64,000 bases of DNA from Bryobacter sp964387685. GTDB lineage: Bacteria > Acidobacteriota > Terriglobia > Bryobacterales > Bryobacteraceae. The stretch covers positions 62,001-126,000 of the forward strand of contig CAYLXK010000013.1 in assembly GCA_964387685.1 (NCBI GenBank), written 5' to 3'. The notes below the pieces were generated by a model. The model saw only the letters and a list, made by a program, of their open reading frames with translations, was not told the DNA's origin and did not search any database. The position numbers were made by a program, and so were the translations under genes. Shown piece after piece: positions 50,916 through 59,642 of the stretch (position 1 is the first letter of the stretch; every line of letters starts with the position of its first letter).

Positions 50916-52801
50916 GCCATCCCAAAAAAGCGCCGTCCCCACAACTCCAGATTCAACAAGCGCCAGATCCGGTCCGTCGCATCCACCCGCCCCGCCCGGT
51001 GCGCCGCAATTAAGTCCCTCACCGGCTGCGGCCGGATCCAGCGCGACAAAAAGTTGCCCGGCGCGGTCACCATTTCCAGTTGCTCCGCCGCCCTTTCCTC
51101 CCGCAACCACTGCTTCAGCGGCGTCGGGAAGCCCATCTTCTTGCGGTAAATGATCTCCTTCGGCAGCAGGCTCTCCACCGCCCGCTTCAGAATGTACTTC
51201 TGCACCCGGCCCTTTATCTTGTAGCGGTCCGGAATCCGCATCGCCATCGCCAGAAAATGATGATCGAGAAACGGCACCCGGCTCTCAATCGAAGCCGCCA
51301 TGCTCATCTGGTCCTGCTTCATCAGCAATTCCACCAGATACGTCTTCTGGTCCGCATACAGCATCCGGTGCAAAGTCGAGCGCCTCGGGCGGCTCTCCCA
51401 ATACTTGCGGTATTCCGCATCCACGTCCCCCGCGCTGCCCAGTAGCATCCCCCGCTGCTCGGCCGGCGTAAACGCATGCAAGAAGTTTTCCAGCAACATC
51501 GATTCGATCGTGTTCTCCCGCGCCAAGAAAGTATGGCTCAACTTCCGCCGCGCCTCCGCCCGCAATAGCCCCGAGCTGTGCACGAAATTCGCCACTCCTC
51601 GCCGCAATGCCCCCGGCGCCAATGCACCAAAAACCCTGCCCGCCGCCAGATTCATCCGCGTCCATCCGTAGCGCTCGTAGCCGCCAAAAATTTCATCGCT
51701 GCCTTCCCCCGTCAGCACCACCTTCACGTCCCGCGCCGCCCGCTTCGATACAAAGTACAGCGGCACGCTGCTCGGCCACGCGATTGGTTCGTCCTCCTGA
51801 TAAATCAGCCCCGGCAGCGCTCCAAAGAAGTCCTCCCGCCCCATCACCACCTCTTCATGCACCGTGTCCATCTGCCGCGCTACCTGCCGGGCGTAGCCCA
51901 GTTCGCTGTACTGTTCTTCACCGTAGCCCACGCTGAACGTGCGCACCTTGCCCGGCGCCAAGCGCTGCATCAAAGCCACAATCGCGCTTGAGTCCACGCC
52001 GCCGCTCAGAAACGCTCCCAGCGGTACATCCGCCATCAGCCGCAGCCGCACCGTCTCTTCAAGGCCCGCCCGCACGGTCTCTACCCACTCGCTCTCGCTC
52101 TTCGTTTCATCCGGCGCCTCGTCCGGTACATCCCAATAACGTTCGATCCGCAGCGCCAGCCGCTCCCCCTCCACGCTGCACTCGAGCCAATGCCCCGGCG
52201 CCAGCTTCCGGATCCCCGCAAATAAAGTCTCCTCGCCGTTCACGAAGCCCATCGCGAGATACTCGCTGATCCGTCCCTCATTAGGCTGGGCTTGGACGTC
52301 CGGATGCTCCAGTAGCGCCTTAATTTCGCTCGCAAAAACGAAGCTCCGCCCGTCGAAGAAGTAGTAGAACGGCTTGATGCCCAAGCGATCCCGCGCCGCC
52401 ACCAGCGTCTGCCGCCTCTCGTCCCAGATCGCGAACGCAAACATGCCCCGGAAGCGGTCCAGTGTCTTCACGCCCCACTCTTCCCACCCGTGCAGAATCG
52501 TTTCCGTGTCGCTCCGCGTCTCATAGCGGTGCCCCGCCGCCTCGAGTTCGGGACGCACCGCGGCGTGGTTAAACACTTCGCCGTTGTATACGATCGCCCT
52601 CGTCTTGTCTTCGTTAAAAAGCGGCTGGTGCCCCCCAGCCAGATCCACAATGCTCAAGCGCAGATGCCCCAGAAACGCCGGCCCCTGGCAATAGATGCCC
52701 GTATCGTCCGGCCCCCGATGGGCAATCGCCCGCGTCATCCGCTCCAGGTCCGCGCGCCCAGGGCCTTCCCGCAGCGTCACAAATCCCGCGATCCCGCACA
52801 T
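50912..52801 (-). CDS. asnB: Glutamine-hydrolysing asparagine synthase-like amidotransferase
   Basis: The 629-residue product has an N-terminal class II glutaminase domain with nucleophile Cys2 (MCGIAGFVTL) and YNGEVFNHAAVRPELE. The synthase domain has the ATP pyrophosphatase P-loop FLSGGVDSSAIVALM (about 262-276) and VLTGEGSDEIFGGYERY. Such AsnB forms in polysaccharide loci are thought to amidate glycan carboxyl groups rather than serve asparagine supply, an inference from context. It is the first gene of the GT4 pair and lies 2 bases downstream of the HAD phosphatase. Confidence 0.92.
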   Translation of the reverse strand: MCGIAGFVTLREGPGRADLERMTRAIAHRGPDDTGIYCQGPAFLGHLRLSIVDLAGGHQPLFNEDKTRAIVYNGEVFNHAAVRPELEAAGHRYETRSDTETILHGWEEWGVKTLDRFRGMFAFAIWDERRQTLVAARDRLGIKPFYYFFDGRSFVFASEIKALLEHPDVQAQPNEGRISEYLAMGFVNGEETLFAGIRKLAPGHWLECSVEGERLALRIERYWDVPDEAPDETKSESEWVETVRAGLEETVRLRLMADVPLGAFLSGGVDSSAIVALMQRLAPGKVRTFSVGYGEEQYSELGYARQVARQMDTVHEEVVMGREDFFGALPGLIYQEDEPIAWPSSVPLYFVSKRAARDVKVVLTGEGSDEIFGGYERYGWTRMNLAAGRVFGALAPGALRRGVANFVHSSGLLRAEARRKLSHTFLARENTIESMLLENFLHAFTPAEQRGMLLGSAGDVDAEYRKYWESRPRRSTLHRMLYADQKTYLVELLMKQDQMSMAASIESRVPFLDHHFLAMAMRIPDRYKIKGRVQKYILKRAVESLLPKEIIYRKKMGFPTPLKQWLREERAAEQLEMVTAPGNFLSRWIRPQPVRDLIAAHRAGRVDATDRIWRLLNLELWGRRFFGMA

Positions 52802-52803
52802 AC

Positions 52804-53271
52804 CTAGCGGACTCGCCCTTCCGCCACGCGCACAAACGCAAGCCCGCAGTTCGCCGCCAGATCCCGGTCCAGATCGCTATCCCCCACCAGCAGCGACCCC
52901 TTCATATCGATCGCAAATCGCCGCGCCGCCTCCTCTACCATCCCTGGCAACGGCTTCCGGCACTGGCATGCACCCTCGGCGTGCGGACAGTAAAGAATCG
53001 CATCCACCGGCGCGCCCAACTCCGCCAAATGCTCGGCCAGCCGCTCGTGCAGCGTGGTCAACTCCCCTTCCGTCATCCTTCCCAGCGCCACCCCACGCTG
53101 GTTCGTCACCACCACCACCAGAAAGCCCGCCGCTCGAAAGAGCCGAATCCAGTCCACCGCCGCCGGCAAGATTTCCATCTCTTCCCACCGCGCAATGTAT
53201 TCTCCCCGCGGCGGATTCCGGTTGATCACCCCGTCGCGGTCCAAAAACAGGCAAGGGCGCGCCTCTACCAA
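52804..53271 (-). CDS. gmhB: HAD-family heptose bisphosphate phosphatase (GmhB)
   Basis: Removes the 7-phosphate of D-glycero-D-manno-heptose 1,7-bisphosphate. The roughly 155-residue product has the HAD nucleophile FLDRDGVIN, the threonine/serine motif VVVTNQRGVA, the zinc-binding CPHAEGACQC and the CRKPLPGM block, then GDSDLDRDLAA. The loop between zinc ligands is shorter than in E. coli GmhB. TTG 53271 is preferred because the HAD strand starts right after it and the overlap with the kinase gene is only 7 bases. The ATG at 53313 would add 14 residues that are a frame shadow of the kinase tail. Confidence 0.85.
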   Translation of the reverse strand: MVEARPCLFLDRDGVINRNPPRGEYIARWEEMEILPAAVDWIRLFRAAGFLVVVVTNQRGVALGRMTEGELTTLHERLAEHLAELGAPVDAILYCPHAEGACQCRKPLPGMVEEAARRFAIDMKGSLLVGDSDLDRDLAANCGLAFVRVAEGRVR

Positions 53272-54248
53272 CGGTCCGCCCCCACATAGAGAATCTTGCT
53301 GCCCTCCGGACAAAACTCAATCGGCAACTCCGTCAGCTCCGCCAGGGCCTGCCGCAAACGGTCCTGCAAATTCGGTTCGCAATAGAACAGCAAAAAGCCG
53401 CCCCCGCCCGCCCCCAGCACCTTGCCGCCCAGGGCGCCCGCGGCCCGCGCCCGTTCGTAATACGCATCGATCTCCGGGCTGCTGATCGATTCGTCGATGG
53501 ATCGCTTCGCCAGCCACCCTTCATGCAAAATCGCCCCAAAATCGTTCAGATTCTTGCCCGCGCTCAACACTTCCCGCAGGCTGAACGCCAGATCCCGCAT
53601 CCGCGACAGCGCCTCCATCCGTTGCGGCGTCGCTGCGCTCTGCCGCTTCAGAATATCCCGCGCCGCCCGCGTCTTGCCCACATGAAACACCATTAGCCGC
53701 CGGTTCAATTCCTGCCGCGTGGTTGCCGGGCAGACCACCGGGTCCACCTGCACGCGCCCGCCTGGAAAGAACTGGATGAACTGCATCCCGCCATAGGCGG
53801 CAATGTATTGATCCTGCTTGCCGATCGGTTCCCGCAAGCGTTCGATCTCGATCTCGCAGGCTTCCGCCGCCAGCGTCTCGGCGCTCACCGTATGCCCCGC
53901 AAACGCGTGCAGCGCATGCAACAGCCCCACCGTAAAGCTCGAGCTCGATCCCATGCCGCTCTCCGCCGGCAGGTTCGCCATCGAAACAACCTCGATCCCC
54001 GCCGGCTGCGGATGCTTCTCCAGCGCCGCCCGCACGATCGGATGCTCAATTTCCTCGGCCCGCTCGCGCAGCTCCGTCCGCGAATAGCTGATCCGGAAGG
54101 TCCCCCCAAAACGCGGCATCACCGAGATGTACATGTACTTGTTAATCGCCGTCGAAAGCACGGCCCCGGCCTGTTGCTCATAGTAGGCGGGTAAGTCGGT
54201 TCCACCCCCGGAAAAACTGATCCGGAACGGCGTGCGCGATATGATCAT
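53265..54248 (-). CDS. hddA: GHMP kinase, D-glycero-D-manno-heptose 7-phosphate kinase (HddA-like)
   Basis: Phosphorylates heptose 7-phosphate to the 1,7-bisphosphate. The 327-residue product starts RTPFRISFSGGGTDLPAYY, has the GHMP ATP motif PAESGMGSSSSFTVGLLHAL (about 90-109) and the C-terminal GKVLGAGGGGFLLF (motif III, about 275-290). These are the HddA signatures. ATG 54248 overlaps the nucleotidyltransferase stop by 4 bases. The order nucleotidyltransferase, kinase, phosphatase makes a compact heptose-nucleotide module. Confidence 0.9.
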   Translation of the reverse strand: MIISRTPFRISFSGGGTDLPAYYEQQAGAVLSTAINKYMYISVMPRFGGTFRISYSRTELRERAEEIEHPIVRAALEKHPQPAGIEVVSMANLPAESGMGSSSSFTVGLLHALHAFAGHTVSAETLAAEACEIEIERLREPIGKQDQYIAAYGGMQFIQFFPGGRVQVDPVVCPATTRQELNRRLMVFHVGKTRAARDILKRQSAATPQRMEALSRMRDLAFSLREVLSAGKNLNDFGAILHEGWLAKRSIDESISSPEIDAYYERARAAGALGGKVLGAGGGGFLLFYCEPNLQDRLRQALAELTELPIEFCPEGSKILYVGADRW

Positions 54249-54964
54249 GCCGCTCCCGCCTGCCACCCGCCGAAGAAGGCCTCCGCCTCTTTCAGGCGCT
54301 CGGGCGTCCCAAAATCGTAGAAGCGTTGCGCCGTCACATAGGCTCTCACCCGGCGCGCCGCAATCAATTGCGGAAACAACTGATTCTCAAAGCTGACTGG
54401 CGTCGTCTCCGGCAGCAGCGTAAGCGCCTCCCGCCGCACGCCGATCACCCCCGCCTCCACGTAGTTCAAGGCCGCATTGGCCGAATCCTTTTCGTAAGCT
54501 TCCACTACTCCCTCGGCGTTCACCTGCAAGTTGTTCTTGACGTTGGTGTCGCCCCTCGCATTGTCATAGGCGGTCAATACCAATTGCGCCGCCGGCTCTC
54601 GGTCCAGAATGCCCAACAGCGCCGCATAATCAATCGGTAAAAACGAATCCCCATACAGCAGCAAAAACGTCTCTCCGAGCATCCCCTTTGCCTGCCGCAG
54701 CGCGCCGCCCGTCCCGACCGGCGTCTCTTCCCGCGAATACCGGATCCGCAGTTTCATCGCTGTTCCGTCTCCAAAATGCCGCTCAATTTGCTCCCCCAGG
54801 TATCCCGTCAAAAGCAAAACATCGGCAAATCCGCGCTCCCGCAACAGTTCCAATTGATACTCCAAATAGGGCCGTCCGCAGATGGGCACCATCGGCTTCG
54901 GCACCTCGTAGGTCAGCGGTCTCAAGCGCGTGCCCAATCCTCCGGCGAGAATCACCGCTTGCAT
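54245..54964 (-). CDS. hddC: Sugar-1-phosphate nucleotidyltransferase (HddC-like)
   Basis: Activates a sugar-1-phosphate with a nucleotide triphosphate. The 239-residue product has the NTP motif LAGGLGTRLRPLT at 6-18 and the KPMVPICGRPYLEYQL metal/base motif, then REETPVGTGGALRQAK, LLYGDSF and FYDFGTPERLKEAE. It is shorter than mannose-1-phosphate guanylyltransferases and lacks a left-handed helix domain. Paired with HddA and GmhB it is likely the heptose-1-phosphate guanylyltransferase giving GDP-D-glycero-D-manno-heptose; nucleotide choice is inferred. Confidence 0.86.
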   Translation of the reverse strand: MQAVILAGGLGTRLRPLTYEVPKPMVPICGRPYLEYQLELLRERGFADVLLLTGYLGEQIERHFGDGTAMKLRIRYSREETPVGTGGALRQAKGMLGETFLLLYGDSFLPIDYAALLGILDREPAAQLVLTAYDNARGDTNVKNNLQVNAEGVVEAYEKDSANAALNYVEAGVIGVRREALTLLPETTPVSFENQLFPQLIAARRVRAYVTAQRFYDFGTPERLKEAEAFFGGWQAGAA

Positions 54965-54968
54965 CGCT

Positions 54969-55922
54969 TTAGGCTTCCGCGCCTTCCAGCAGGTCCCGAA
55001 TGGTCAGCGCCACCGCCTCGCGCGAGCTGTAGCGCGCCTTCCACCCCAGCTCATTCAAGCGGCTCGGGTCGAGCGTAAATCGGGGCACGTCCCCCAGCCA
55101 GCCGCCTTCTCCGCCCGTGTAAGAAAATTCAACGTCCTTCAACCCCATCGCCTCCGTCACCATGTGCCCGATGGTCGTTACGTCCAGTTGATCGTCGCAG
55201 CAGAGGTTGAAGACGTTAAACGGCCCTTGCGCCTTCTCCACGCAGAACAACATCGCTTGGATGCAATCGGAGTTCAGCAGGTAGGATTTCGCCTGCTTGC
55301 CATTGCCGAGTATCTGCAGGTGCCGCGGGTTCTCCCGCAGCCGCAGGATGAAGTCCGAGATCACCGTCCGCCCCCGCTTCCGCACTTTTCCCCCCACAAT
55401 ATTGGCAAAGCGAAACACCCAAACCTGCATCTCAAACAGGTTGCCAAAGGCCGAAAGCATCGCTTCACAGCTCGCCTTGGTGGCGCCGTAAAGGGAAATC
55501 GGCCGCAAGGGCTGTTCCTCCGGAATCGGTTGCTTCTCAGAAATGCCATACACCGCCGAAGTCGAAGAAAAGGCGATCTTCCTCACTCCCTCCAGCCTCA
55601 TCGCTTCGAGCAAGTGATACGTAGCCAGGGTGTTCTGTTCCAAATCCTTATTGGTTGCATCGCCCGGCGTGTACTTTACGTCCGGATTCGCCGCCAGATG
55701 ATAGACAAAATCCTGCCCCGCCACCGCCTGGCGAAGCGCCGCCGGGTCCAACAAGTCGGCTTCCAGAAAGGAAAAGCCGGCCTGGGTCCGAAGCCCTTCA
55801 AGATGTTCAATTTTCCCGCTAGAAAGATTATCGAGCGCGAGGACCGTATGGCCTTGCTCCAGAAGCGCGGTCGCCAGCTCCGAACCAATGCAACCCGCCC
55901 CGCCCGTTACGAGGATTCGCAT
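54969..55922 (-). CDS. NAD-dependent sugar epimerase/dehydratase (extended SDR)
   Basis: The 317-residue extended SDR has the Rossmann motif TGGAGCIGSELA (7-18; Cys in place of the usual Phe), ALDNLSSGK, HLAANPDVKY, the catalytic Ser in FSSTSAVYG (about 122) and YGATK (about 148-152). C-terminal blocks are FRFANIVGG and IGHMVTEAMG. It belongs to the UDP-glucose 4-epimerase-like group; it may act on the heptose nucleotide made next door or on a UDP-sugar. ATG 55922 is used; the frame to 55985 overlaps the divergent GT4. It starts 4 bases upstream of hddC. Confidence 0.9.
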   Translation of the reverse strand: MRILVTGGAGCIGSELATALLEQGHTVLALDNLSSGKIEHLEGLRTQAGFSFLEADLLDPAALRQAVAGQDFVYHLAANPDVKYTPGDATNKDLEQNTLATYHLLEAMRLEGVRKIAFSSTSAVYGISEKQPIPEEQPLRPISLYGATKASCEAMLSAFGNLFEMQVWVFRFANIVGGKVRKRGRTVISDFILRLRENPRHLQILGNGKQAKSYLLNSDCIQAMLFCVEKAQGPFNVFNLCCDDQLDVTTIGHMVTEAMGLKDVEFSYTGGEGGWLGDVPRFTLDPSRLNELGWKARYSSREAVALTIRDLLEGAEA

Positions 55923-55971
55923 AAAGCATAGCCAGTCTAGCATTTGCCGCTTAATGCGATCATGAGAGGAC

Positions 55972-57192
55972 ATGCGGCGGCGCATCGCTTACCTCGTCAG
56001 TCAATACCCCGCGATCAACCACACCTTCATGCTGCGGGAGCTGCGCCAATTGGCCTCCTCCGGCTGGGAAGTAGGCCGCTACAGTATCTCCCCTCCTGAC
56101 CGGCCCCTCGAAAAACTCTCCCCCGAAGAGCGCGAGGAAGCCTCCCAAACTCGTTGGGTCAAACAAGCCTCTTTCGGCCAGATCCTCGCCGCTCACACCG
56201 CTACCCTCCTCTCCCGCCCCGGACCCTATCTTTCCACCCTCTTCGGGGCCCTCCGCCTCGGCCACCTCACTCCCGCCGCTCTCCTTCGCCGCGTCTACTA
56301 TTTCGCCGAAGCCGTCATCCTCGGCCATTGGCTCACCCAGGCCGGCTATACCCACATCCACAGCCACTACGCCCCCATGGTCGCCCTCCTGCTTAGTCGC
56401 GTCTTCCCCATCACCTTCTCCATGACCGTCCACGGCCCCGACGAGTTCCTCGACCCCAAGGGCGGAGCCCTGGCCGACAAAATCGCCGGCTCCCTCCTCA
56501 GCGTCGCCATCAGCAACTTTGCCCGCAGCCAGATGATGATGCATTCCTCCCCTCCCCATTGGGCCAAAATCGAAAAGTGCTACCTCGGCGTCCCGGATCC
56601 CCTTCCGCCCTCCTCGGCCGAGCGGAAACCCGGTCCCGCCCGCTTCCTCTGCGTGGGCCGCCTCGCCCCCGTCAAAGGGCAGCACATCCTCGTCGAAGCC
56701 GCCCTGCGCCTCGCCGCATCCGGCCTCGATTTCTCCCTCACTATCGCCGGCGGCGGCCCCGAACTCGCCTTTCTCCGCGATCGCGTCCAATCCCTCAACC
56801 TCGGCGACCGTGTCTCCCTGCCCGGCTTTGTTTCCCAGGAAGAACTCGAGCGCCTCTACCGCGAAACCGATGTCTTCGTTCTCCCCAGCTTTGCCGAAGG
56901 CGTCCCCGGCGTCCTAATGGAAGCCATGCGCGACGGCAAACCCTGCATCTCCACCTACGTCAACGGTGTCCCCGAACTAATAGAGCACGAGCGCTCCGGC
57001 CTCCTCGTCACCCCCGCCGACGAGGCCGCCCTTGCCTCCGCCATGCGCCGCTTGGTCGAAGACCCCGCCTTGCGCCACCGCTTGGGAGAGGCCGGCCGCG
57101 ACCGGGTCGCTCAGGAATTCAACCTCCGCAAGAACGTTGAAAAACTAGCCGCGCTGTTTACCGGCCGCCTAGAGAAAACGTTCGATTCCTAG
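55972..57192 (+). CDS. GT4 family glycosyltransferase (WcaL-like)
   Basis: The 406-residue GT-B protein starts RRRIAYLVSQYPAINHTFMLRELRQL, typical of colanic-acid WcaL-type transferases. The donor domain has FLCVGRLAPVKGQHILVEA (about 222-240), LGDRVSLPGFVSQEELERLYRETDVFVLPSFAEGVPGVLMEAMRDG (about 275-320, with the ExxE-like pair) and GVPELIEHERSGLLV. It is divergent from the epimerase with 49 bases between starts and overlaps the convergent unknown gene by 24 bases. Sugar and linkage unknown. Confidence 0.9.
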   Translation: MRRRIAYLVSQYPAINHTFMLRELRQLASSGWEVGRYSISPPDRPLEKLSPEEREEASQTRWVKQASFGQILAAHTATLLSRPGPYLSTLFGALRLGHLTPAALLRRVYYFAEAVILGHWLTQAGYTHIHSHYAPMVALLLSRVFPITFSMTVHGPDEFLDPKGGALADKIAGSLLSVAISNFARSQMMMHSSPPHWAKIEKCYLGVPDPLPPSSAERKPGPARFLCVGRLAPVKGQHILVEAALRLAASGLDFSLTIAGGGPELAFLRDRVQSLNLGDRVSLPGFVSQEELERLYRETDVFVLPSFAEGVPGVLMEAMRDGKPCISTYVNGVPELIEHERSGLLVTPADEAALASAMRRLVEDPALRHRLGEAGRDRVAQEFNLRKNVEKLAALFTGRLEKTFDS

Positions 57193-58035
57193 GCGTTTGC
57201 ATTCCCGCTCCAAATCGTAATTCAGCTCCATTTCGCGGCCGGTATTCCGGCTTGCCTCCAGGTGATCCGGCAGGTTCTTGTAATTCTTGTTCCCAATCTC
57301 GCTGCAGTGCCCCTCGGCCGTTTTCCGCAAGCTGATATCGAACACCTTGCCCCCATACTTCCGCTTCCACAGCATGATCCCGAATCCGTTGTCATAGAAC
57401 AATCGGTCGCGCTCCTGGCGCTCTTGCTCGGTCTTCACATTCACGTGGTTCACCACGTTTCGCCACCACCCGCAAGCCTTATCGAAATTGTCCTTGCTCG
57501 CCCCCCGCGTCATGCACCCCAGTAGCTCGTAATAGCGGTGCATCTTCCAATTCAAAAGTTGCCGCAAACCGCCGTAGTCCCACACCGCCGACATTTCGCC
57601 GTCTTCCAACTTTTCAAACTTTCGCGCCACCTCTTCAATAAACGGCAGGCGCATCAACAAGTCCGAATGCCAGAACGCCAACCGCGGCGCATACAACCAT
57701 GCAAACTCCACCGGAAATACCGCGTACATCTGCGGCATCTTTAGCTTCGCGTTGAAATCGATCTCGATCGCCCCTTCCACTAGCGTTGGCCGCTCATACT
57801 TCGGGTCCAGCCCCACCACTGGCGTCCATCCCACGTGCTTCACCAGCTTCTGCTGCACCAGACACCACGCCGGGCTCATGTTCCAACACAGCCACGGCTT
57901 CTCGACGCCCTGCAGTTGGCGCGCCCATTCTTGCGCCGCCTCCTCCACCAGTCTCATATCCAAATCGAAGGGGGCCCAATCGCCCTGGCCGAGTCGAAGT
58001 TTCGCGTTTTCTTTGGTTTGTAGGGGACGTGACAT
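57169..58035 (-). CDS. Unknown protein of the surface-glycan locus
   Basis: A 288-residue product I cannot assign to a family. It is rich in Trp, Lys and Met with aromatic clusters (WARQLQ, KPWLCWNMSPAW, FAWLYAPRLAFWHSD) and has no signal peptide or clear membrane segment, so it is probably cytosolic. Repeated charged helices lie at about 110-160, followed by FDKACGWWRNVVNHVN, a short beta-rich stretch and GHCSEIGNKNYKN. Several Cys and His residues (WLC, GCM, CGW, GHC) could bind metal, but no defined motif is visible. It ends inside the convergent GT4 (24-base overlap). The gene 58053-59642 lies 17 bases upstream. Confidence 0.8.
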   Translation of the reverse strand: MSRPLQTKENAKLRLGQGDWAPFDLDMRLVEEAAQEWARQLQGVEKPWLCWNMSPAWCLVQQKLVKHVGWTPVVGLDPKYERPTLVEGAIEIDFNAKLKMPQMYAVFPVEFAWLYAPRLAFWHSDLLMRLPFIEEVARKFEKLEDGEMSAVWDYGGLRQLLNWKMHRYYELLGCMTRGASKDNFDKACGWWRNVVNHVNVKTEQERQERDRLFYDNGFGIMLWKRKYGGKVFDISLRKTAEGHCSEIGNKNYKNLPDHLEASRNTGREMELNYDLERECKRLGIERFL

Positions 58036-58052
58036 GATCAGCTCGGAACTCT

Positions 58053-59642
58053 TCAGGGTAACCCGATTCTCTCCAGCAGGCTCCGGTTCCCTTCGCTCTG
58101 CCGCAGCCGCAAAAAGCCTTCCGGGTGCGCCGTCTCTCGGTCAAACTCCAACCGCCCGAAAAACTCGGGCACCTGCCTCCAGCGAATCGCCGGATTGTCC
58201 CCTTCCACCCACCACAAGCTGGCTGGCGGCCTTTCGTCCCGCACACCCCGCTGCACCCAAACGTCCCCTTCGGGCCAGGTCGCAAGCGTCTTTTTGGCAA
58301 AATCCTCCTGCCACTGGGCCGCCCGGCTCGAGGCAATTTCGATCAGCTGATACGTGGGCGGCACCGGTTGCGCGTTCACCTTCAGAAACGGATGCTGCTC
58401 CACCAGGTTCACCATCGGATCGCGAAAGGTCACCGTCACCAATAAATCGCCCACCCGCGCGTGCTTCTTGAAGTCCAATAGCCGCGCCGCCGCCGGGTGC
58501 GCCTCACTTCCTCCCGCAAAGGCCAGCGGCAAATTCGCCATCGGAATCGCCACCAGCAAGACCGCCAACGCTACTTTCACCCATCGCTGCGAGTCCCTCG
58601 CTACCGCGCTCGCCAACCAAAACAACAACGGCAGCATCGGCAAGAACCTCTCCGGGGATCCCGGCTCGAACAAAACGATCGCGAAAAACAACATCGGCGC
58701 CGCCGCCATTCCAAACACCCAAACCCGCGCCCTTTCTCCTCGCCAGAGACACAGCCCGCAAAGCCCATAAAAGGCCGCCATCCGCAGCGCCGTCGGCGCC
58801 AACGCCGTCCACGCTACCAGCGCGTAGGGGTCCCGGAACGAGAGCCGCTTCAGCAGCACCCCGTCCTGCCCCAAATCGTAAAGCAACCGGCACACCCCGC
58901 TCACCGCCCGCAGCCATTGCCGGTTCTGGCTCCACGTGTGCTTGGCCGCCGCATACCAATCGAGAAATTCTCCCGCGCTCCGCACTCCCGCCAGCCAAGC
59001 CCCCACTCCGTACCCCGCCGCTAGCCCCCCCGCAAACGCCACCGCAATCGCAAATGTTTCTTTCCATCCCCCTCGCTCCAACCACTTCTTCAACAACACG
59101 GCCGGCGCCATCAGCACATACGGAAACCACAGCAGTGCCGCCCCCGCCATCAACAAGCCGCTTCCCACCGCGTTGTCGAGCTCCAATGCCAACATCATCA
59201 GCGCCAGTCCGAACACGTACGAGCTGCCCGTCTGCGCATGCAACAAGAAAGCGTTGCTCGATACAAACGCAAGCAGCAGCAGCAAACTCCAGCCCCACCA
59301 AACCTTCTCCCTCTGCATCCATCGGAAGAGCAACAAGCTGCATAGCAGCCCCGCCGCCAGATTCAGCCAGATCAATCCATAGGCATTTTTCAGCAACTCG
59401 GTCGGCGCTACCGCTGCGGGAGCCAGCGCCTGGAAGACGGGATGCAATACCGCCGCCAGCGGCCTCCACAACAGGTGCCCAAACTCCCATAGCCGGTTAA
59501 AGCGCCCTCCCGCGTCGCCTCCCAGGGCCTGCTTGGAGTAGACCAGCGTGTCTGATAGCGTCTCGGGCTCCGTCCAATACATCACCGCGCCATACAGCAG
59601 CCCTGCCGCCACCAGCCCGACCAGTCCCGATCCCTTCTTCAC
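58053..59642 (-). CDS. Polytopic membrane protein, GT39/PMT-like glycosyltransferase candidate
   Basis: A 529-residue product with about ten to twelve hydrophobic segments and a large C-terminal soluble part (about 395-529). An aspartate in the first periplasmic loop (ETLSDTLVYSK, about residues 25-35) and repeated hydrophobic helices fit the general layout of GT-C transferases that use polyprenyl-phosphate sugars. No family-specific motif is certain. GTG 59642 is chosen because it overlaps the stop of the upstream polyprenyl-phosphate sugar synthase as GTGA. That pairing supports donor and transferase acting together. Confidence 0.78.
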   Translation of the reverse strand: MKKGSGLVGLVAAGLLYGAVMYWTEPETLSDTLVYSKQALGGDAGGRFNRLWEFGHLLWRPLAAVLHPVFQALAPAAVAPTELLKNAYGLIWLNLAAGLLCSLLLFRWMQREKVWWGWSLLLLLAFVSSNAFLLHAQTGSSYVFGLALMMLALELDNAVGSGLLMAGAALLWFPYVLMAPAVLLKKWLERGGWKETFAIAVAFAGGLAAGYGVGAWLAGVRSAGEFLDWYAAAKHTWSQNRQWLRAVSGVCRLLYDLGQDGVLLKRLSFRDPYALVAWTALAPTALRMAAFYGLCGLCLWRGERARVWVFGMAAAPMLFFAIVLFEPGSPERFLPMLPLLFWLASAVARDSQRWVKVALAVLLVAIPMANLPLAFAGGSEAHPAAARLLDFKKHARVGDLLVTVTFRDPMVNLVEQHPFLKVNAQPVPPTYQLIEIASSRAAQWQEDFAKKTLATWPEGDVWVQRGVRDERPPASLWWVEGDNPAIRWRQVPEFFGRLEFDRETAHPEGFLRLRQSEGNRSLLERIGLP

